Assembly (NCBI GenBank): GCA_907165135.1
Contig: OU015570.1
Coordinates: 310,001-374,000 of the forward strand
Source: Oikopleura dioica
Lineage: Eukaryota > Chordata > Appendicularia > Copelata > Oikopleuridae
Direction: 5' to 3'
DNA: 64,000 bases
Under the pieces are notes generated by a model that was given only the letters and a program-made list of their open reading frames with translations, did no database searches and was not told the DNA's origin. How positions within the stretch are numbered: the stretch's first letter is position 1; every line of letters starts with the position of its first letter. Position numbers and translations under genes: made by a program. Below are positions 22,559 through 32,601 of the stretch, in pieces.

Positions 22559-23320
22559 ATGATTATGAAGTCACTGACAAACCTTGGCTGCCGGAATACA
22601 AGCTTTAGATCATCAAATTTGAAAGAAGATAAAAAGTCCTCGATTAAAAAAGAAGTGTTTTATTTGGATTCACAGCAAAAGAAAAAAATGTCAGTCACTC
22701 AATCAGAACAATCAACCAAAATATGCAAGAACTTGTTGTCGAATTTTGGAGCAGAATTCTTCTTTCAACTCGTCACCCCACGCTTGTACGAAACTCTGAT
22801 GATAAGTCAGCGAGCGACCTTGGAAAAGGGTGTAATCGTCGATAAGAGCAAAGTCGCGAGGCATCATAAATGTTGGACAACACGCTTCTCCGACCCAATG
22901 CAATTCTCGGCACACCTCTTCGGGGCAGAACTCGTAGGGAAGAAACCGGAAACGTCGTTCAAAAGCGCCGTTGTCCTGCGGAGTCATCGTTTCACACAAA
23001 ACGAAGGCTTCAAAGTAGCCACCGTACGCCCCGAATGCGCTCCATCGAAACCGATACAGTGCCGCTCTGACGATTTCTTCAGTTATGTCAAGCCCGCCAG
23101 TTTAAGCGAAAATTCTAGCTATCTGATTACGACGTCGAGCAAGATCGGTCAAAGTATTCGGCTCTTGGAAATTTTCCATTGCTGTTTGCAGGGAATTCAT
23201 TATCACCAACTGCAACGATACTGAAGTACAGCACTTGAACTCTTGAGGAATTTGCTTACCTTCTGGATCACGAGAAGCCGCCGTATCAGCAGAACTTATC
23301 GCCAGAGCACGCTAGAAATA
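22559..23320. other. region open on both strands inside element C
   Basis: The plus strand has a 221-codon frame from ATG 22,559 to 23,224. The minus strand has a frame running from about 23,320 to 22,712 with a single TAA near 23,105. The minus product (TMTPQDNGAFERRFRFL, CPEEVCRELHWVGEACCPTF, YHQSFVQAWGDELKEEF) looks more protein-like than the plus one. It carries splice-like sites: TTTTTTATTTCTAG at its upstream end and GAAGGTAAGC near 23,260. It may be an antisense accessory gene or captured host sequence. I do not recognise either product. Confidence 0.4.
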
Positions 23321-23383
23321 AAAAATCAGATTTCAAGTTCTGAAAGCCCAGACTGAGAAAAACAGAAAACGAGAAAAATCAAA

Positions 23384-23902
23384 ATGCCCCGAAGAAATAG
23401 ATCTCGAGCTTGCTACGATTGCGACAATTTAACGAAAAGACATCGCCTCCTCGACCCTTCGCATTTATGGTTCAAGGAAACACTAGAACATGGGAAATTC
23501 GAAAAGGACCAGATAATTGCGACAGCAGATGGAGGCGAATTTTGGGTTAACATTGTCTCTAAGAGATCCGGCGAATTAGAATATCTGAACTGCTCCGAAC
23601 GAGGAATGATATGGTTAAAAATGGAAGACCCTACTTCAAGCGATATCAAGGATTTAAAAAAGGAACTAACCGAATTGAAAAAACAACTGGTATCCCTTGA
23701 AGAAACTATGCTTGGCCCCTTCAGAAGCGCTAGTGAACTTGAAATTCGAAATGCACTTAGCAAAATTAGCGACAGTGAATCGTCAGACGATACTCGGTGC
23801 AACAACGAGGTCAACAACGATGTCAACAACGATGTCAACAACGATGTCAACAACGATGTCAACGCCGCGAACAAATACGAGAGTACTATTACTATCGATT
23901 AA
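23384..23902 (+). CDS. 172-codon accessory ORF of element C, unknown function
   Basis: The ATG follows an A-rich leader after env. The protein starts with a basic stretch and CYDCDNL, then a compact middle (HLWFKETLEHGKFEKDQIIA, GGEFWVNIVSK) and a clear coiled-coil (DIKDLKKELTELKKQLVSLE). An acidic Ser-rich segment and four to five VNND repeats complete it. It has no signal peptide or membrane segment. It is intact while gag, pol and env of the same copy are broken. It lies 1.1 kb after env and 0.4 kb before the polypurine tract. No homologue is recognised and element E is truncated before this region. A regulatory or RNA-binding role is only a guess. Confidence 0.6.
   Translation: MPRRNRSRACYDCDNLTKRHRLLDPSHLWFKETLEHGKFEKDQIIATADGGEFWVNIVSKRSGELEYLNCSERGMIWLKMEDPTSSDIKDLKKELTELKKQLVSLEETMLGPFRSASELEIRNALSKISDSESSDDTRCNNEVNNDVNNDVNNDVNNDVNAANKYESTITID
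23801..23863 (+). repeat. 12-bp coding microrepeat (VNND)
   Basis: The unit GTCAACAACGAT is repeated about four to five times in frame, preceded by a variant with GAGG. It encodes Val-Asn-Asn-Asp repeats in the accessory ORF. Confidence 0.85.
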
Positions 23903-24305
23903 ATTTGTGCTTAATTATTTCGAAATCCCCAATGTAATTATTTAAGCCTCCTCATCTAATCACTAACAAAAAAAAAGTGCAATTATCTCGAATTACTAAC
24001 AATTTTAAGATGAGGAGGGGAGTTTATTCATTTTGTAAATTAACGATGCGTGTGTTTGAAACAACTTAAAAATCCTGAAAAAAAAAATCGTAAAATTCTA
24101 TAATTCAACAGAAAAAAATCATAAAACAACCAAAAATCCAAAAAGAATGATCTAACAAAAGTTTACCTGTATTTTTCACAACTGCGCCGCTGCTTATCGC
24201 CTTGTCAAATATTCTTTAAAATCATTTGCATAAAAATTGTTACTAACACACTTACCTGTTTTCTTGTATATTTATCCTTGCTTTGTATTTCGACTGTTTT
24301 TCTCG

Positions 24306-24319
24306 TTGTAGGGGAGAGA
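24306..24319 (+). promoter_or_regulatory. polypurine tract of element C
   Basis: GTAGGGGAGAGA directly precedes the 3' LTR (TGTAGG at 24,320), the position expected for plus-strand DNA priming. A second purine run (GATGAGGAGGGGAG, about 24,009-24,022) could be a central-type tract. Confidence 0.75.
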
Positions 24320-24553
24320 TGTAGGATCGGAATTTTGCTGAGTCCCCAACATCTCTCACCAACCCCTCTTCTCTTATCATATCACAAGGCCCTGCGCCAC
24401 TCTGATTCAATATAATAGCTCAAGTCCAACTCACAAGATCTCACTCTGGCCAAATTACAGAATAAACTACAATACACCAGATATTTTCCAGAGTCCCCTC
24501 TTCCTTGCAGGAAACCAGAGAAGCCGTTTGCCGAGTAAAAGTTCCGATTATCA
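24320..24553 (+). repeat. 3' LTR of element C (234 bp)
   Basis: It matches 13,427-13,660 except for three substitutions in the right half (GACC/GGCC, ATAG/ATAC, GAGC/GAGT contexts). It ends ATTATCA and is followed by AACTTGG. Confidence 0.92.
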
Positions 24554-24697
24554 AACTTGGTAAAAAATGATACTTTTAATTTCTGTTTTTTGGTACTCTT
24601 TGATGATTTTTCTCGAATTTTTAATTGACGATGATTTCATACGATCCTCTTTAAATTTTCACCTAGATTTGAGTCCAAGAGTTCCGATCTATCATTA

Positions 24698-25241
24698 TAC
24701 AGTTTTTTCCTCTTTTGTGGACCCCAATTTTGTGGACATTTTCTTCATTTTATAGGGTTTTTGTGGTACATATTTGCAAGGATAATGTTCCACTTTTAAG
24801 GACATTTGTCCAGCTGAGAAAATTTATGAGGAATTAACAGGGTGTTTTTTCAAAAATAAGGATGTTTTTTATAAAAAATTAATGGCCTAAACCGTGTTAT
24901 TGACTAAAAATGGTAAAAAAGGCAGAAAAAAGAAATTTTAATGGTGAAATTTTCCATTTTAAGGCTCTACGGCGGCAGGGTTGAAAATTTCTGGAAAAAA
25001 TCGCGGAGCGAGCGGAGCGATGAGCGATTTCAAAAAAATTCTCCGGAGCGAGCGGAGCGATGAGCGATTTCAAAAAAATTCTCCGGAGCGAGCGGAGCGA
25101 TGAGCGATTTTGAAGCTATTTTGAGCTATTTAAACCCAAAAAAGTCCGGAGCGGAGCGAGCGGAGCGGAAATCGCCCACTTTTGTGGACATTTTTATTAA
25201 AATTTGGGACAAATAATGTCCAAAGAGGAAAATAATTTATA
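24698..25241. mobile_element. TA-type MITE, family M2 (TTTTGTGGAC type)
   Basis: The left end is TACAGTTTTTTCCTCTTTTG then TGGACCCC; the right end has TTTTGTGGACATTTTT ... GAGGAAAATAATTTATA, a decayed inverted copy. The internal text (ACAGGGTGTTTTTTCAAAAA, GGCCTAAACC, CTCTACGGCGGCAG) is the reverse complement of the member at 57,853-58,528. Further members lie at 27,513-27,780 (truncated) and 31,217-31,255 (end only). A 40-bp tandem repeat has expanded inside this copy. Confidence 0.75.
25004..25165 (+). repeat. 40-bp tandem repeat, about 3.5 copies
   Basis: The unit contains CGGAGCGAGCGGAGCGATGA then GCGATTTCAAAAAAATTCTC; copies start at 25,004, 25,044 and 25,084, with a degenerate piece near 25,147. 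It lies inside the M2 element. The GGAGCGA sub-words are themselves an 8-10 bp repeat. Confidence 0.85.
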
Positions 25242-25411
25242 GACCATTTATCTATCAAAAAGCTCAGCTTTAAGAGTAGTCTTTAGTTTGTCTTTCGCAG
25301 CATTTTCCGATCAGAAAGATTTTGGTATCATCAGAATCAGCTGAGAAATCCATACTTATGAGTAAATTTTTACGAAAATCGAAGCGCAATCGTTTTCCCG
25401 TGAAAGTCCCT

Positions 25412-25519
25412 CCTATAACCCTCATTCATCATTTTTTTTACCAAGAATGAAAAAAATTTGTTGTCATCCGACTCGAGACAAAAAATATCCAATTGAAGGC
25501 CACTTTGGGGTTCACTGTA
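25412..25519 (-). mobile_element. TIR-element end, same family as 49,897-50,044
   Basis: Reverse-complemented, this begins TACAGTGAACCCCAAAGTGG and runs through TTTTTTGTCTCGAGTCGGAT to a CAAAAAAATGATGAATGAGG tail. The segment at 49,897-50,044 has the same order at about 80 percent identity. CAGT-type tips beside TA suggest a Tc1/mariner-like element; no opposite end is seen. Confidence 0.6.
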
Positions 25520-25559
25520 AGTAGACGTTTTCGGGAAATTTCATCTAGTAGGCTTTGAA

Positions 25560-25700
25560 GAACACACCGCGGGCTTTTCAATGGACTCTCGAAATGTCAA
25601 TCGGAATGTTTCGATTACTTTTGTACACTTAAATTCCAGCTTCTGTTTTTCGATCATAACTCAGCTCGTCGGCAAAATATGAAAATTTTAAAAGTCGGAG
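25560..25700 (-). repeat. dispersed repeat, partner at 12,980-13,140
   Basis: The reverse complement of this stretch matches 12,980-13,140 over several blocks (TATGATCGAAA, AAGCTGGAATT, CGAAACATTC). It is non-coding and of unknown family. It lies just upstream of the cyclase-like exon. Confidence 0.55.
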
Positions 25701-25938
25701 AGGAAAGAAAATAAAAAATTTATGTTTGTATGCCGATTTTTATTAAAGTTAAATTTAAAATTCGGGCTTCCTGGCGAAAGTGAGAAAAGAAAAAGTGGCG
25801 CGCGGCGCTCCCTCGGCCTTGTCCTTTAAGCTTTTCTAAAGCCATTCTTGAAATCGTCATATAACCTGCCTAATTAAGCAAGGCGTTGAATTGAGTAGGG
25901 GACACTATATATGTATAACTCTTCTTGACCGTTCTAAG

Positions 25939-26124
25939 CTTTGAAAGGCATAAAAGATCCAGGAACAATTTTTCAGTATCTCGAAACAACGCCTCATTTA
26001 ACTTCATATTTATGCAGGGGTCTTAAGCCAGAGCATCCGATTTTGGGTCGAATAGAGGAAATCGACAATATTATGGCCAGGACAAATAGCAAAGAACAAG
26101 AAAATACTTTTATTTTAATTGAAG
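25939..26124 (+). CDS. exon of a soluble adenylyl cyclase-like gene (upstream exon)
   Basis: After a pyrimidine-rich acceptor (CTCTTCTTGACCGTTCTAAG) the frame reads LKGIKDPGTIFQYLE, like the end of a class III cyclase catalytic domain. It continues through YLCRGLKPEHPILGRIEEID and FILIEG, and ends at a donor GAAG|GTTAGG. Joining it to the acceptor at 34,998/34,999 completes a Gly codon and gives IEGDKGMGKSRLL, a Walker A P-loop. A cyclase domain followed by a P-loop ATPase is the layout of ADCY10-type bicarbonate-responsive adenylyl cyclases. The exon is 186 bp. Upstream exons are not seen; element C occupies the flank. Family assignment is from motif order only. Confidence 0.65.
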
Positions 26125-27512
26125 GTTAGGTTTATGCACCGTCGCAAATGAACCCCTTGTACTATATTTCTCGTGTTCTGCGCTTCCAAAATGCAAAAAA
26201 CGACGAAAATCCGAGCAAAAAAAATTTTTTTAGTCAAAGCTCTAAGGCTTGGATCTCGGAAACTGCAAATATGAACAACTCACTTTGAACTGTAAGTCTA
26301 TTTTATTTTCACCTTAAAAATCTGAAAATTAAAACAATTTTTCGCATGAAAAGATTTTTTTATATCTTAAACCGATTGGTTAAGACATGGTTGACTCTTG
26401 TTTTTCTCTGAAAACACTTAAAACATTGATTTTTTTACATTAAAGATCAAACAATAACAACTATTGGAGACCAAATAATTACAGATCCTTACTGTAATCT
26501 CAGCGTGGGTAAAAATTTTTCCCGTTGCTCTCTAATTGAATCTTTTAGCTTAATTTTAAGGTATAACGTACTTCTAAGTGACAAAATATATAACTGTTCT
26601 AACTATAATATACATGAACTATCGATTTAGATTCCCTTAGAAATTGAGTGTAGTTAGTTAGTCTGAGCTTGATATAATATCGCGCGGTGTCTTCTAGAAC
26701 TTAAACTCTAAGTGAGACAATTAATTATCCTTATAATAATAATTCAGTTGCTAAGTCATTCTTTATGTATCATAAAGGTTGTTCACTTAGTATCTTGAAA
26801 AGGGATTTATGATATTCCGACTTTTATCTAGAAGACTATCCGATGAATAGTTAGACTAGAGATGGTCCGATTCTCGTGGTGTCCTCATTCTCTTCTATCC
26901 TAGACTTGTAGCTAAGATTGATTAAGGATAGATGGTTCATTCCTCTACTCTCTAAAATGTGCTCGGGAATCCTCGATAGGCGCAAACACCTTAATGTCCA
27001 TCTTTTAGAGACGTTCTTTAATTTTTAGGCTAAGAAAGTGATTCGAATAAACAGTTTTATTCGCAAGGTAATTTGCCTCTTGGTTCCCATCTAGATAACT
27101 CAGAATAAAATTTTTCATCTCACTGGAATCCCAAGCTAAGGTCTAAGACCGTTTCCTCTATATTCTGAGTCATATATTCCATGATCCAAATGATTATAAT
27201 CCGATTCTTTAGCCCTCTATTTTGTCCCTTCCGGAATTGTCACTTTTGTCGCTTGATATGATTATACTCAAATTCTTAGTTTATTCGGGGAATTGTATCC
27301 CGCGAAAGGGCGTCGGGGACTCGCAGTACCAAAGCACTATCTGGGTTTACTGGGATGTCTTCGAGTGCATATATTTAAAGAGTAATCTTATCTCTAAGTC
27401 GCTTGTTTTTCCATCTCTGAGTCCCCCCTTTTATTCAAGCTGAAATATTCTATGGTAATCTAAAGTTTCTTCTAGAGGGCCACCTTATCATCGTTAGGAT
27501 AGCAAACCGTGG

Positions 27513-27780
27513 TACAGTTATTTTCCTCTTTTGTGGACACTTTTTATACCAAATTAACCAAATAAAAATATCCACAAAAGTAGGCAGCAGTCTTCTAAAA
27601 AATGTCCCGCCGTAGGGTCTTAAAATTTTTTCTTCGATAAATTTTTCTTCGAAAATTGGCAAAACGAAATTTGGCGAAACGCATTTTTTGCCTTTTTTCT
27701 ACCATTTTTGGTCAATTAATTAGTAAAAGCCATTGATTTTCTATAAAACAAATCCTGATTTTTGAAAAAAATACCCTATT
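27513..27780 (+). mobile_element. M2 MITE, right half lost at PLE-1
   Basis: It starts TACAGTTATTTTCCTCTTTT and GTGGACACTTTTT and follows the M2 consensus through CTTCGATAAATTTTTCTTCG and TTTGAAAAAAATACCCTATT. It then stops where Penelope coding sequence begins (about 27,781). The right TIR is absent. Confidence 0.65.
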
Positions 27781-27784
27781 TACC

Positions 27785-29330
27785 GCGACCCCCTTAACCA
27801 AGACATCCAACTGTTCTACAAAACCATCCGTAAACTAGAACCCTATCTAGGCAAGGACACATTCAATTCCATTCGACCTAATTACGCGATAAAATCGAGC
27901 TATGGAATATTCAAGCGCCACAAAACAGGGCACCCGATGAGACCAATAGTGTCTAGTAAAAACTCAATCACTAGCGGCATCGAAAGATACTTTTCAAAAA
28001 TTTTGACCAAATTTCTGCCAGAACTTAAATACAGTACAGTTAATTATGGAATTTTTGGACATTTTTGTCCCAAGATTTTCGCAAGAATGTCCAAAAACTT
28101 GATACACGCTGCCGAAAAAAATGTCCCATCCAAATCGCTTAAAAATTTTTTTCTGAGGAAAATCTCCATCATCCTCTGTTTTATCCTTCTTCTAAAGACA
28201 AAAATATTCTAGAGGTACGAGATCAAACTTCAATCTAATCTTTCTCAAAGAAAAAGTAAGATTTTTGATAAGAAAAAAAGTCATATCTGGCAAAAAAGCA
28301 GAAAATTAAAAATTTTGGCGCAGAAAATGTCCAAAAATTCAATACATGCACTTTTGAAAAGTGTCCCAAGAAAACCCCTTAAAATTTCAAAAATGTCCAA
28401 AAATTTGATGTCCAAAAATTCCATAAATAACTGTATTAAATCTACCCAAAATTTCAAGAAGAATTTTCTTCGAGCAAGAGACACATTCGATACAAAAACA
28501 CTGGCTTGTCTCATTTGATGTACAGAGTATGTACACAAACGTTAATTTACAACGCATAATTCCTAGAATAGCAGATCGCATTTATTTCGACCCACGAAGA
28601 TTTTTCGATACTGAAATCAACGATGGGGAAGAACTCCAAATTATTCCGCAAAATATTTTTGAGGACGTTTTTACATAAACACTGACCTGTTTTACGGCAT
28701 TCAGTACTCAGGACTCATATTATCGCCAACGCCGAGGGGTAGCAATGGGTGCACAAGCATCTGGTATTTTAGCGAATATCATGATGCACTACCTTGAAAG
28801 CGACATTATAGACCATGAACTAGCAAGTGGTACCATCAAATTTTACAATAGATATGTCGATGACATTGCGTGCGTACTTGACAAAAACGAGCTCCCCCGA
28901 ATTAACCACCTACTCAACAATTGGGACAAAGACCTGAATTTCACCATAGAACACGCTCAAAATAATAGTCTTTCCTTTTTAGATACTACCATTTACCTTG
29001 ACCCAAAAACCCACAAATATGAACTTAAATTCTACCAGAAACCCACTTCTAGCGACACCCTTAATAATTTTAATGAATCAGTTAGCCCGATCTCTCAAAA
29101 GCTTGGACTTCTTTCAGGTGAAATATTTCGAGTAAATAACACCTGTTCCACTCCTGCTAACCTTAATAACGCTCTATCTAAACTTACTGACAAATTCGTT
29201 AAAAATAACTACCCCGTAAAACTTGTCAAATCTATAATCAAATCTATTAAAGATTCTAACTTCACCCCTCTCGAGAAAGACCCTTATATAAGTAATTATT
29301 ACCCACCGCTTCAATAAAATAGGTAAAAAG
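27785..29330 (+). pseudogene. PLE-1 reverse transcriptase
   Basis: Before the inserted MITE the frame gives SSYGIFKRHKTGHPMRPIVS and KNSITSGIERYFSKIL, the conserved Penelope RT entry. After it comes SFDVQSMYTNV (motif A, catalytic Asp), then a TAA near 28,676. Next come GVAMGAQASGILANIMM and the catalytic loop YNRYVDDIACVL (28,850-28,885), with a thumb-like helical part (SFLDTTIYLDPKTHKYELKF) to 29,317. Stops near 28,517 and 28,676 and a frame change near 29,317 make it non-functional. Penelope RTs are related to telomerase RT. Confidence 0.85.
28035..28435. mobile_element. M1 MITE inserted in PLE-1 RT, TA target duplicated
   Basis: The element begins TACAGTTAATTATGGAATTT and ends with the inverted ATTCCATAAATAACTGTA, inserted at a TA inside the RT frame. 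The RT reading resumes after the second TA. Internal words ATGTCCAAAAA recur near both ends. A close copy of its left half is at 60,963-61,165. Confidence 0.85.
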
Positions 29331-29801
29331 ATTGTTAATTTCATCCGTAAAATCACGCCAGCATATAAAGTATGTCTTGCTTTCAAAACTTTGCGCCTAG
29401 GACAAATTATCACATCTCGTCTTAAAAGAAAGCTCGATATCAACAAAAAATCCGGGATTTGCTATCAATTCGACTGTAAATGTCAGCTCACTTACATCGG
29501 TGAGACCATGCGTACCTTTCACCTTCGTAAGCGAGACCACACATTTCTAACAAGTCAAACTACAATTAAACAACACCTTCGAAATTGCCCTGACTTTCAA
29601 AACGCATACCAAGACCATGTGAACTCTCCAGAAGTTACTTCCTTTATCTCACCTGGCGATTACGCCAAATCTTTTTTCTCCATTCTGCAAACAAACCTTC
29701 CAAATTATAATGACCGCAAACTGACTGAATCATTTCTCATAAAGTTAAACCGACCTCAACTTAACGAGCAAGGTGACTTCCGTTTCGTCCACTTTATTTG
29801 A
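29331..29801 (+). pseudogene. PLE-1 GIY-YIG endonuclease domain
   Basis: The frame (ATG at 29,391, readable from about 29,335) has a linker (LRLGQIITSRLKRKL), then GICYQFDCKC and YIGETMRTFHLRKRDH, the GIY-YIG signature with its catalytic Arg and a Cys pair typical of Penelope nucleases. The C-terminal RKLTESFLIKLNRPQLNEQG contains the conserved Glu. The frame differs from RT, so a shift near 29,320 separates them. The domain itself is uninterrupted. It would nick target DNA for primed reverse transcription. Confidence 0.85.
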
Positions 29802-29863
29802 TCTAAGGCATTGTTAATTGCGTATCTGGAGCCTTAGATCAAATTCCCCAGATACGCAATTAA
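29797..29863 (+). other. interleaved perfect inverted repeats (H-type pseudoknot capable)
   Basis: Two perfect complementary pairs interlock: TTTGATCTAAGGC (29,797-29,809) with GCCTTAGATCAAA (29,831-29,843), and TTAATTGCGTATCTGG (29,814-29,829) with CCAGATACGCAATTAA (29,848-29,863). The order X-Y-X'-Y' allows a pseudoknot or two alternative hairpins. It starts at the nuclease stop codon and precedes the hammerhead-like core. Confidence 0.75.
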
Positions 29864-29938
29864 ACTCTTTTCTAGACTTCTATTTCCATTCACGGTGAGT
29901 CCTATTTTACTGTAGCTTCTCTTAAAAACTGTACTAGC

Positions 29939-29966
29939 CTGATGAAGGAGGGCATTCCCTTCGAAA
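29939..29966 (+). ncRNA. hammerhead-like core at the PLE-1 3' end
   Basis: CTGATGA (29,939-29,945) and GAAA (29,963-29,966) flank a six-pair stem (GGAGGG/CCCTTC with one G-U) closed by a CATT loop. Penelope-like elements are known to carry minimal hammerhead ribozymes in their terminal repeats. One extra base sits between CTGATGA and the stem, as in PLE-2, so self-cleavage is uncertain. Confidence 0.5.
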
Positions 29967-30216
29967 GCTCGCAATAAAATAAAAATCGAAAACTCCTGAT
30001 TATCATATGTTATTTTGAGGACCATCGGACCATTATTTCGGGTAGCTATTTTTGTGGAATAACCCTATCTATACGTGACGGTTCTCTTGCGGCTAGTAGT
30101 AGCCTCTGTCGTATCTTCAATAAAACACGAAACGGGAGTTTCCGATAAAAGCGTGTATTCTGCACTTTAACTGTACGCGGACTGAAGCAGTGTACGTAAA
30201 AATGGCAGGGAAGATC

Positions 30217-30892
30217 GGTTGTCTCTTCGAACAGTTCGGGATCCCGAATCATTCGGGGATTTCCCGAGCCAATCGGGATTTTCCCGAACTATTCGGGATA
30301 TGCCCGAACCATTCGGGATTCTCCGAATGATTCGGGAGTGACACTTACAGTAAGGAACCTTCATCTAACGGAAGGGTCGAATTTTCGCATGATTAAACGA
30401 GATCAAAAGCCTACTGAAGATAATGAAATTATTCGAATTAACGGAAATTGTCAGAAGTTGAAATTCCTATGATTTATAGCGTCAACGAGCTTGAATGCGC
30501 TTCGCGCCTGTTTTGTAGAAAATTTTACGGGTGATTCACTCATTACTTATAAAAAATAAATTCTTGGCTCTTTAGCATCGATTGACTTCCAAACGGATTA
30601 CTACTAAGTTGTTCTATTCTTTTTATTTTACAACAAACATCGAAAAAAATTCCAAATCGTTCGTAGACAAAAACCCCCGTTTTCTCTTCTAATCCCGAAT
30701 CATTCGGGATCCCGAACTGTTCGAAGTTTCAACCGGGAAGAGCGCGGCGCGAGATCCTGATTAGATTTCTAACCGACTTAAGCACTTAGACCTCACAACC
30801 CTCCTTTTAGATGAAAGTTCCTAACACTCCCGAATCATTCGGAGAATCCCGGAACATTCGAGGATATTCCCGAACTGTTCGAAGAGACAACC
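30217..30892. mobile_element. TIR element with CATTCGGGA words
   Basis: The ends are inverted repeats starting GGTTGTCTCTTCGAACAGTT then CGGGA. Inside each end are strings of words such as CCCGAATCATTCGGGA, CCCGAACTATTCGGGA and TCCGAATGATTCGGGA (at least six on the left within 100 bp, four to five on the right). The interior is AT-rich and non-coding. Confidence 0.75.
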
Positions 30893-31216
30893 CCGCCAAC
30901 CCCATGAGTTCTCTACCTTACTAAATTGATGATTTTATTCCAAAATCTTTAGAAAATTTAGACTAGGGATCGAACGCAAATCACCACCGGGGCACCCAAA
31001 ATTTTTTTTTCTGGACTTATGAACGAAAATATATGTTTTAAGATTCAGGCTTTTCAAATATGAAATTTAAATTTTTAATTCGTAGTTTTAGAGTTATCAC
31101 GCTTTAAAAATTAAAGAGAGAAGAATAAAAGAGCCAATTAGAAGCGCGCAGCGCGGCGAAGCCTCACGCGAATCATTATCATTTTTTCAAATATTTTATC
31201 AAATATTAACTTTAGA

Positions 31217-31255
31217 TACAGTTTTTTCTTCTTTTGTGGACCCCAATTTCGACAA
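31217..31255 (+). mobile_element. isolated M2 MITE end
   Basis: TACAGTTTTTTCTTCTTTTG then TGGACCCCAATTT matches the left terminus at 24,698; the rest of the element is not recognisable. Confidence 0.5.
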
Positions 31256-32416
31256 TTTTTCGACAAAATATTTTTGTCAACCGAAGTCGCCCACATAATT
31301 TCAACCCTTTTAAACCAATTTTTGGTAAGAAACAATAAGATTTAATTTGAAACTGATAAGAAATGGTTCTTAGCTCTTCAAAAAAACTTAATTTTTTGAA
31401 ACTCAAAGTGTGCTATCCCCGATAAATCGATTTATCGTCATTTTCCGTCTTTTTTTTTAAATTCAATAAAAACCATAATAGAGCTTTAAATTGGGCTTAT
31501 ATTAATTTTTACATCAGATGGAGGTGGGTGGGGTTGGGGACGTAACTGAGAATGATCAACTCAAATTTCCCGGCCTTTGTCAAGCCCCTTAAGGGATCCC
31601 CTCCCGATTTGAAAAATATCATCGAGGGCTTTTATGTTATATATTTTCGGAATCTCCGTTGTCTGGCGATCATTTTCATATATTATGTCAAAGGGAGTCT
31701 GTCACGTGGTAACCGGTGACACAGCTTTGAAAATGGCTTATTTTAACGAAAAATTTTACTTAGTAAAAATTCGCAATTTTTTCGACTTTTCAAAGTCGAC
31801 ATAATCTGATGAATAAGGGCTCTTTAGAAAGCTTAGAGAAAACTGAATTAGAAAAAAATAGATTAAATAAAACATCTAACCACTTAAAGGCGCTATAGAG
31901 CAAAGAAAGTCGAAAAAATGGCAAAAATCAGTTTATAAACATCTTGTTAAGAAAAATTCTACAATCCTTGACGGAATCACATGCCTGTACTAGAGATTGT
32001 AGATCAGGGATCAAGGAAGACAGTTGTTATTGATTTAGGGCTCTATCTAAGAGCAGAAAAAACTAGTTCGATTTTGAAAATGGCCCAAAATGGGGTTTTT
32101 CGCGAGTATCAATGTTTTCAGCCCGTCTTTTCTAGGTGTTTCCCCTTATGAAAATTAATTTCTGTACTAGAGTTTGTTCATTAAGAAACGGGCTTCAAAA
32201 TGAGCCCTTATACTTGTAAAAAGCTCAGCCCTAAAAAAAGTAGTTCGAAGTCAAAGTTGACGAAATCGGGGGGGGATCCCTTAAATTTAAAAAACATGGA
32301 GCCGAAGGGCAAATGTGAATAAATTTATAATTTTTGATCATTTAATTTCTCCCACTTCAATCCTGGCTACTGACGATTTAAATAAGGACTCCTGAGTGAA
32401 ATCCTTACCTCTTTTT

Positions 32417-32601
32417 GTTAGCTCATCGAAAAGAGCGTAAAAAATTATCCCAGATTCGCACGGAAAAGGATAAAATTTCCGAAGAAATAGCGCCATGGCG
32501 CGTGACTGAAGTTCCAAAAGTGCCAAAACTTATCGCCCGGGCATTTTCGACTCGTCTGAGATACAAGAGCTTCAAAACCCCCGAACAGCAACTCAGCAAG
32601 G
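32417..32601 (+). other. possible exon-like open frame
   Basis: A pyrimidine-rich acceptor (CCTCTTTTTGTTAG) is followed by an open frame (RKERKKLSQIRTEKDKISEE, VTEVPKVPKLIARAFSTRL) that ends at AGCAAG|GTCTGA. The composition is protein-like, but nothing is recognised and it falls inside the cyclase-like intron. The donor is weak. It could be an exon of an unrelated or nested gene, or chance. Confidence 0.25.

Larger units (their letters stand above)
13427..24553 (+). mobile_element. Ty3/gypsy env-bearing element C, nearly complete
   Basis: An 11.1-kb element is bounded by 234-bp direct LTRs that differ at only three positions that I can count (about 1.3 percent), so insertion is fairly recent. 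Between them are a tRNA-type primer site, gag, pol (protease, RT, RNase H, integrase), a long env, a variable tail region, an extra 172-codon ORF and a polypurine tract. Flanking 5-mers AAGTT and AACTT are at best an imperfect target duplication. One deletion, one nonsense codon and two frameshifts disable it. Element E (51,253-57,245) is a close relative. Confidence 0.92.
27781..29990 (+). mobile_element. Penelope-like element PLE-1
   Basis: The order is RT fingers, an inserted MITE (28,035-28,435), RT palm, linker, GIY-YIG nuclease, a stem-rich 3' region and a hammerhead-like core followed by an A-rich end near 29,990. This is the gene order of endonuclease-bearing Penelope-like elements. 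The 5' end is truncated within RT. It lies in the intron of the cyclase-like gene, on the same strand. Confidence 0.85.

Noticed and set aside
26446-26508. A 63-bp segment flanked by AG and GT, open in the phase of the cyclase-like gene
   Set aside because: It would insert 21 residues into the Walker A motif, and direct joining of 26,124 to 34,999 already gives a perfect P-loop.
27222-27443. 73-codon plus frame within the intron
   Set aside because: No homologue or splice context; composition matches the surrounding AT-rich intron.
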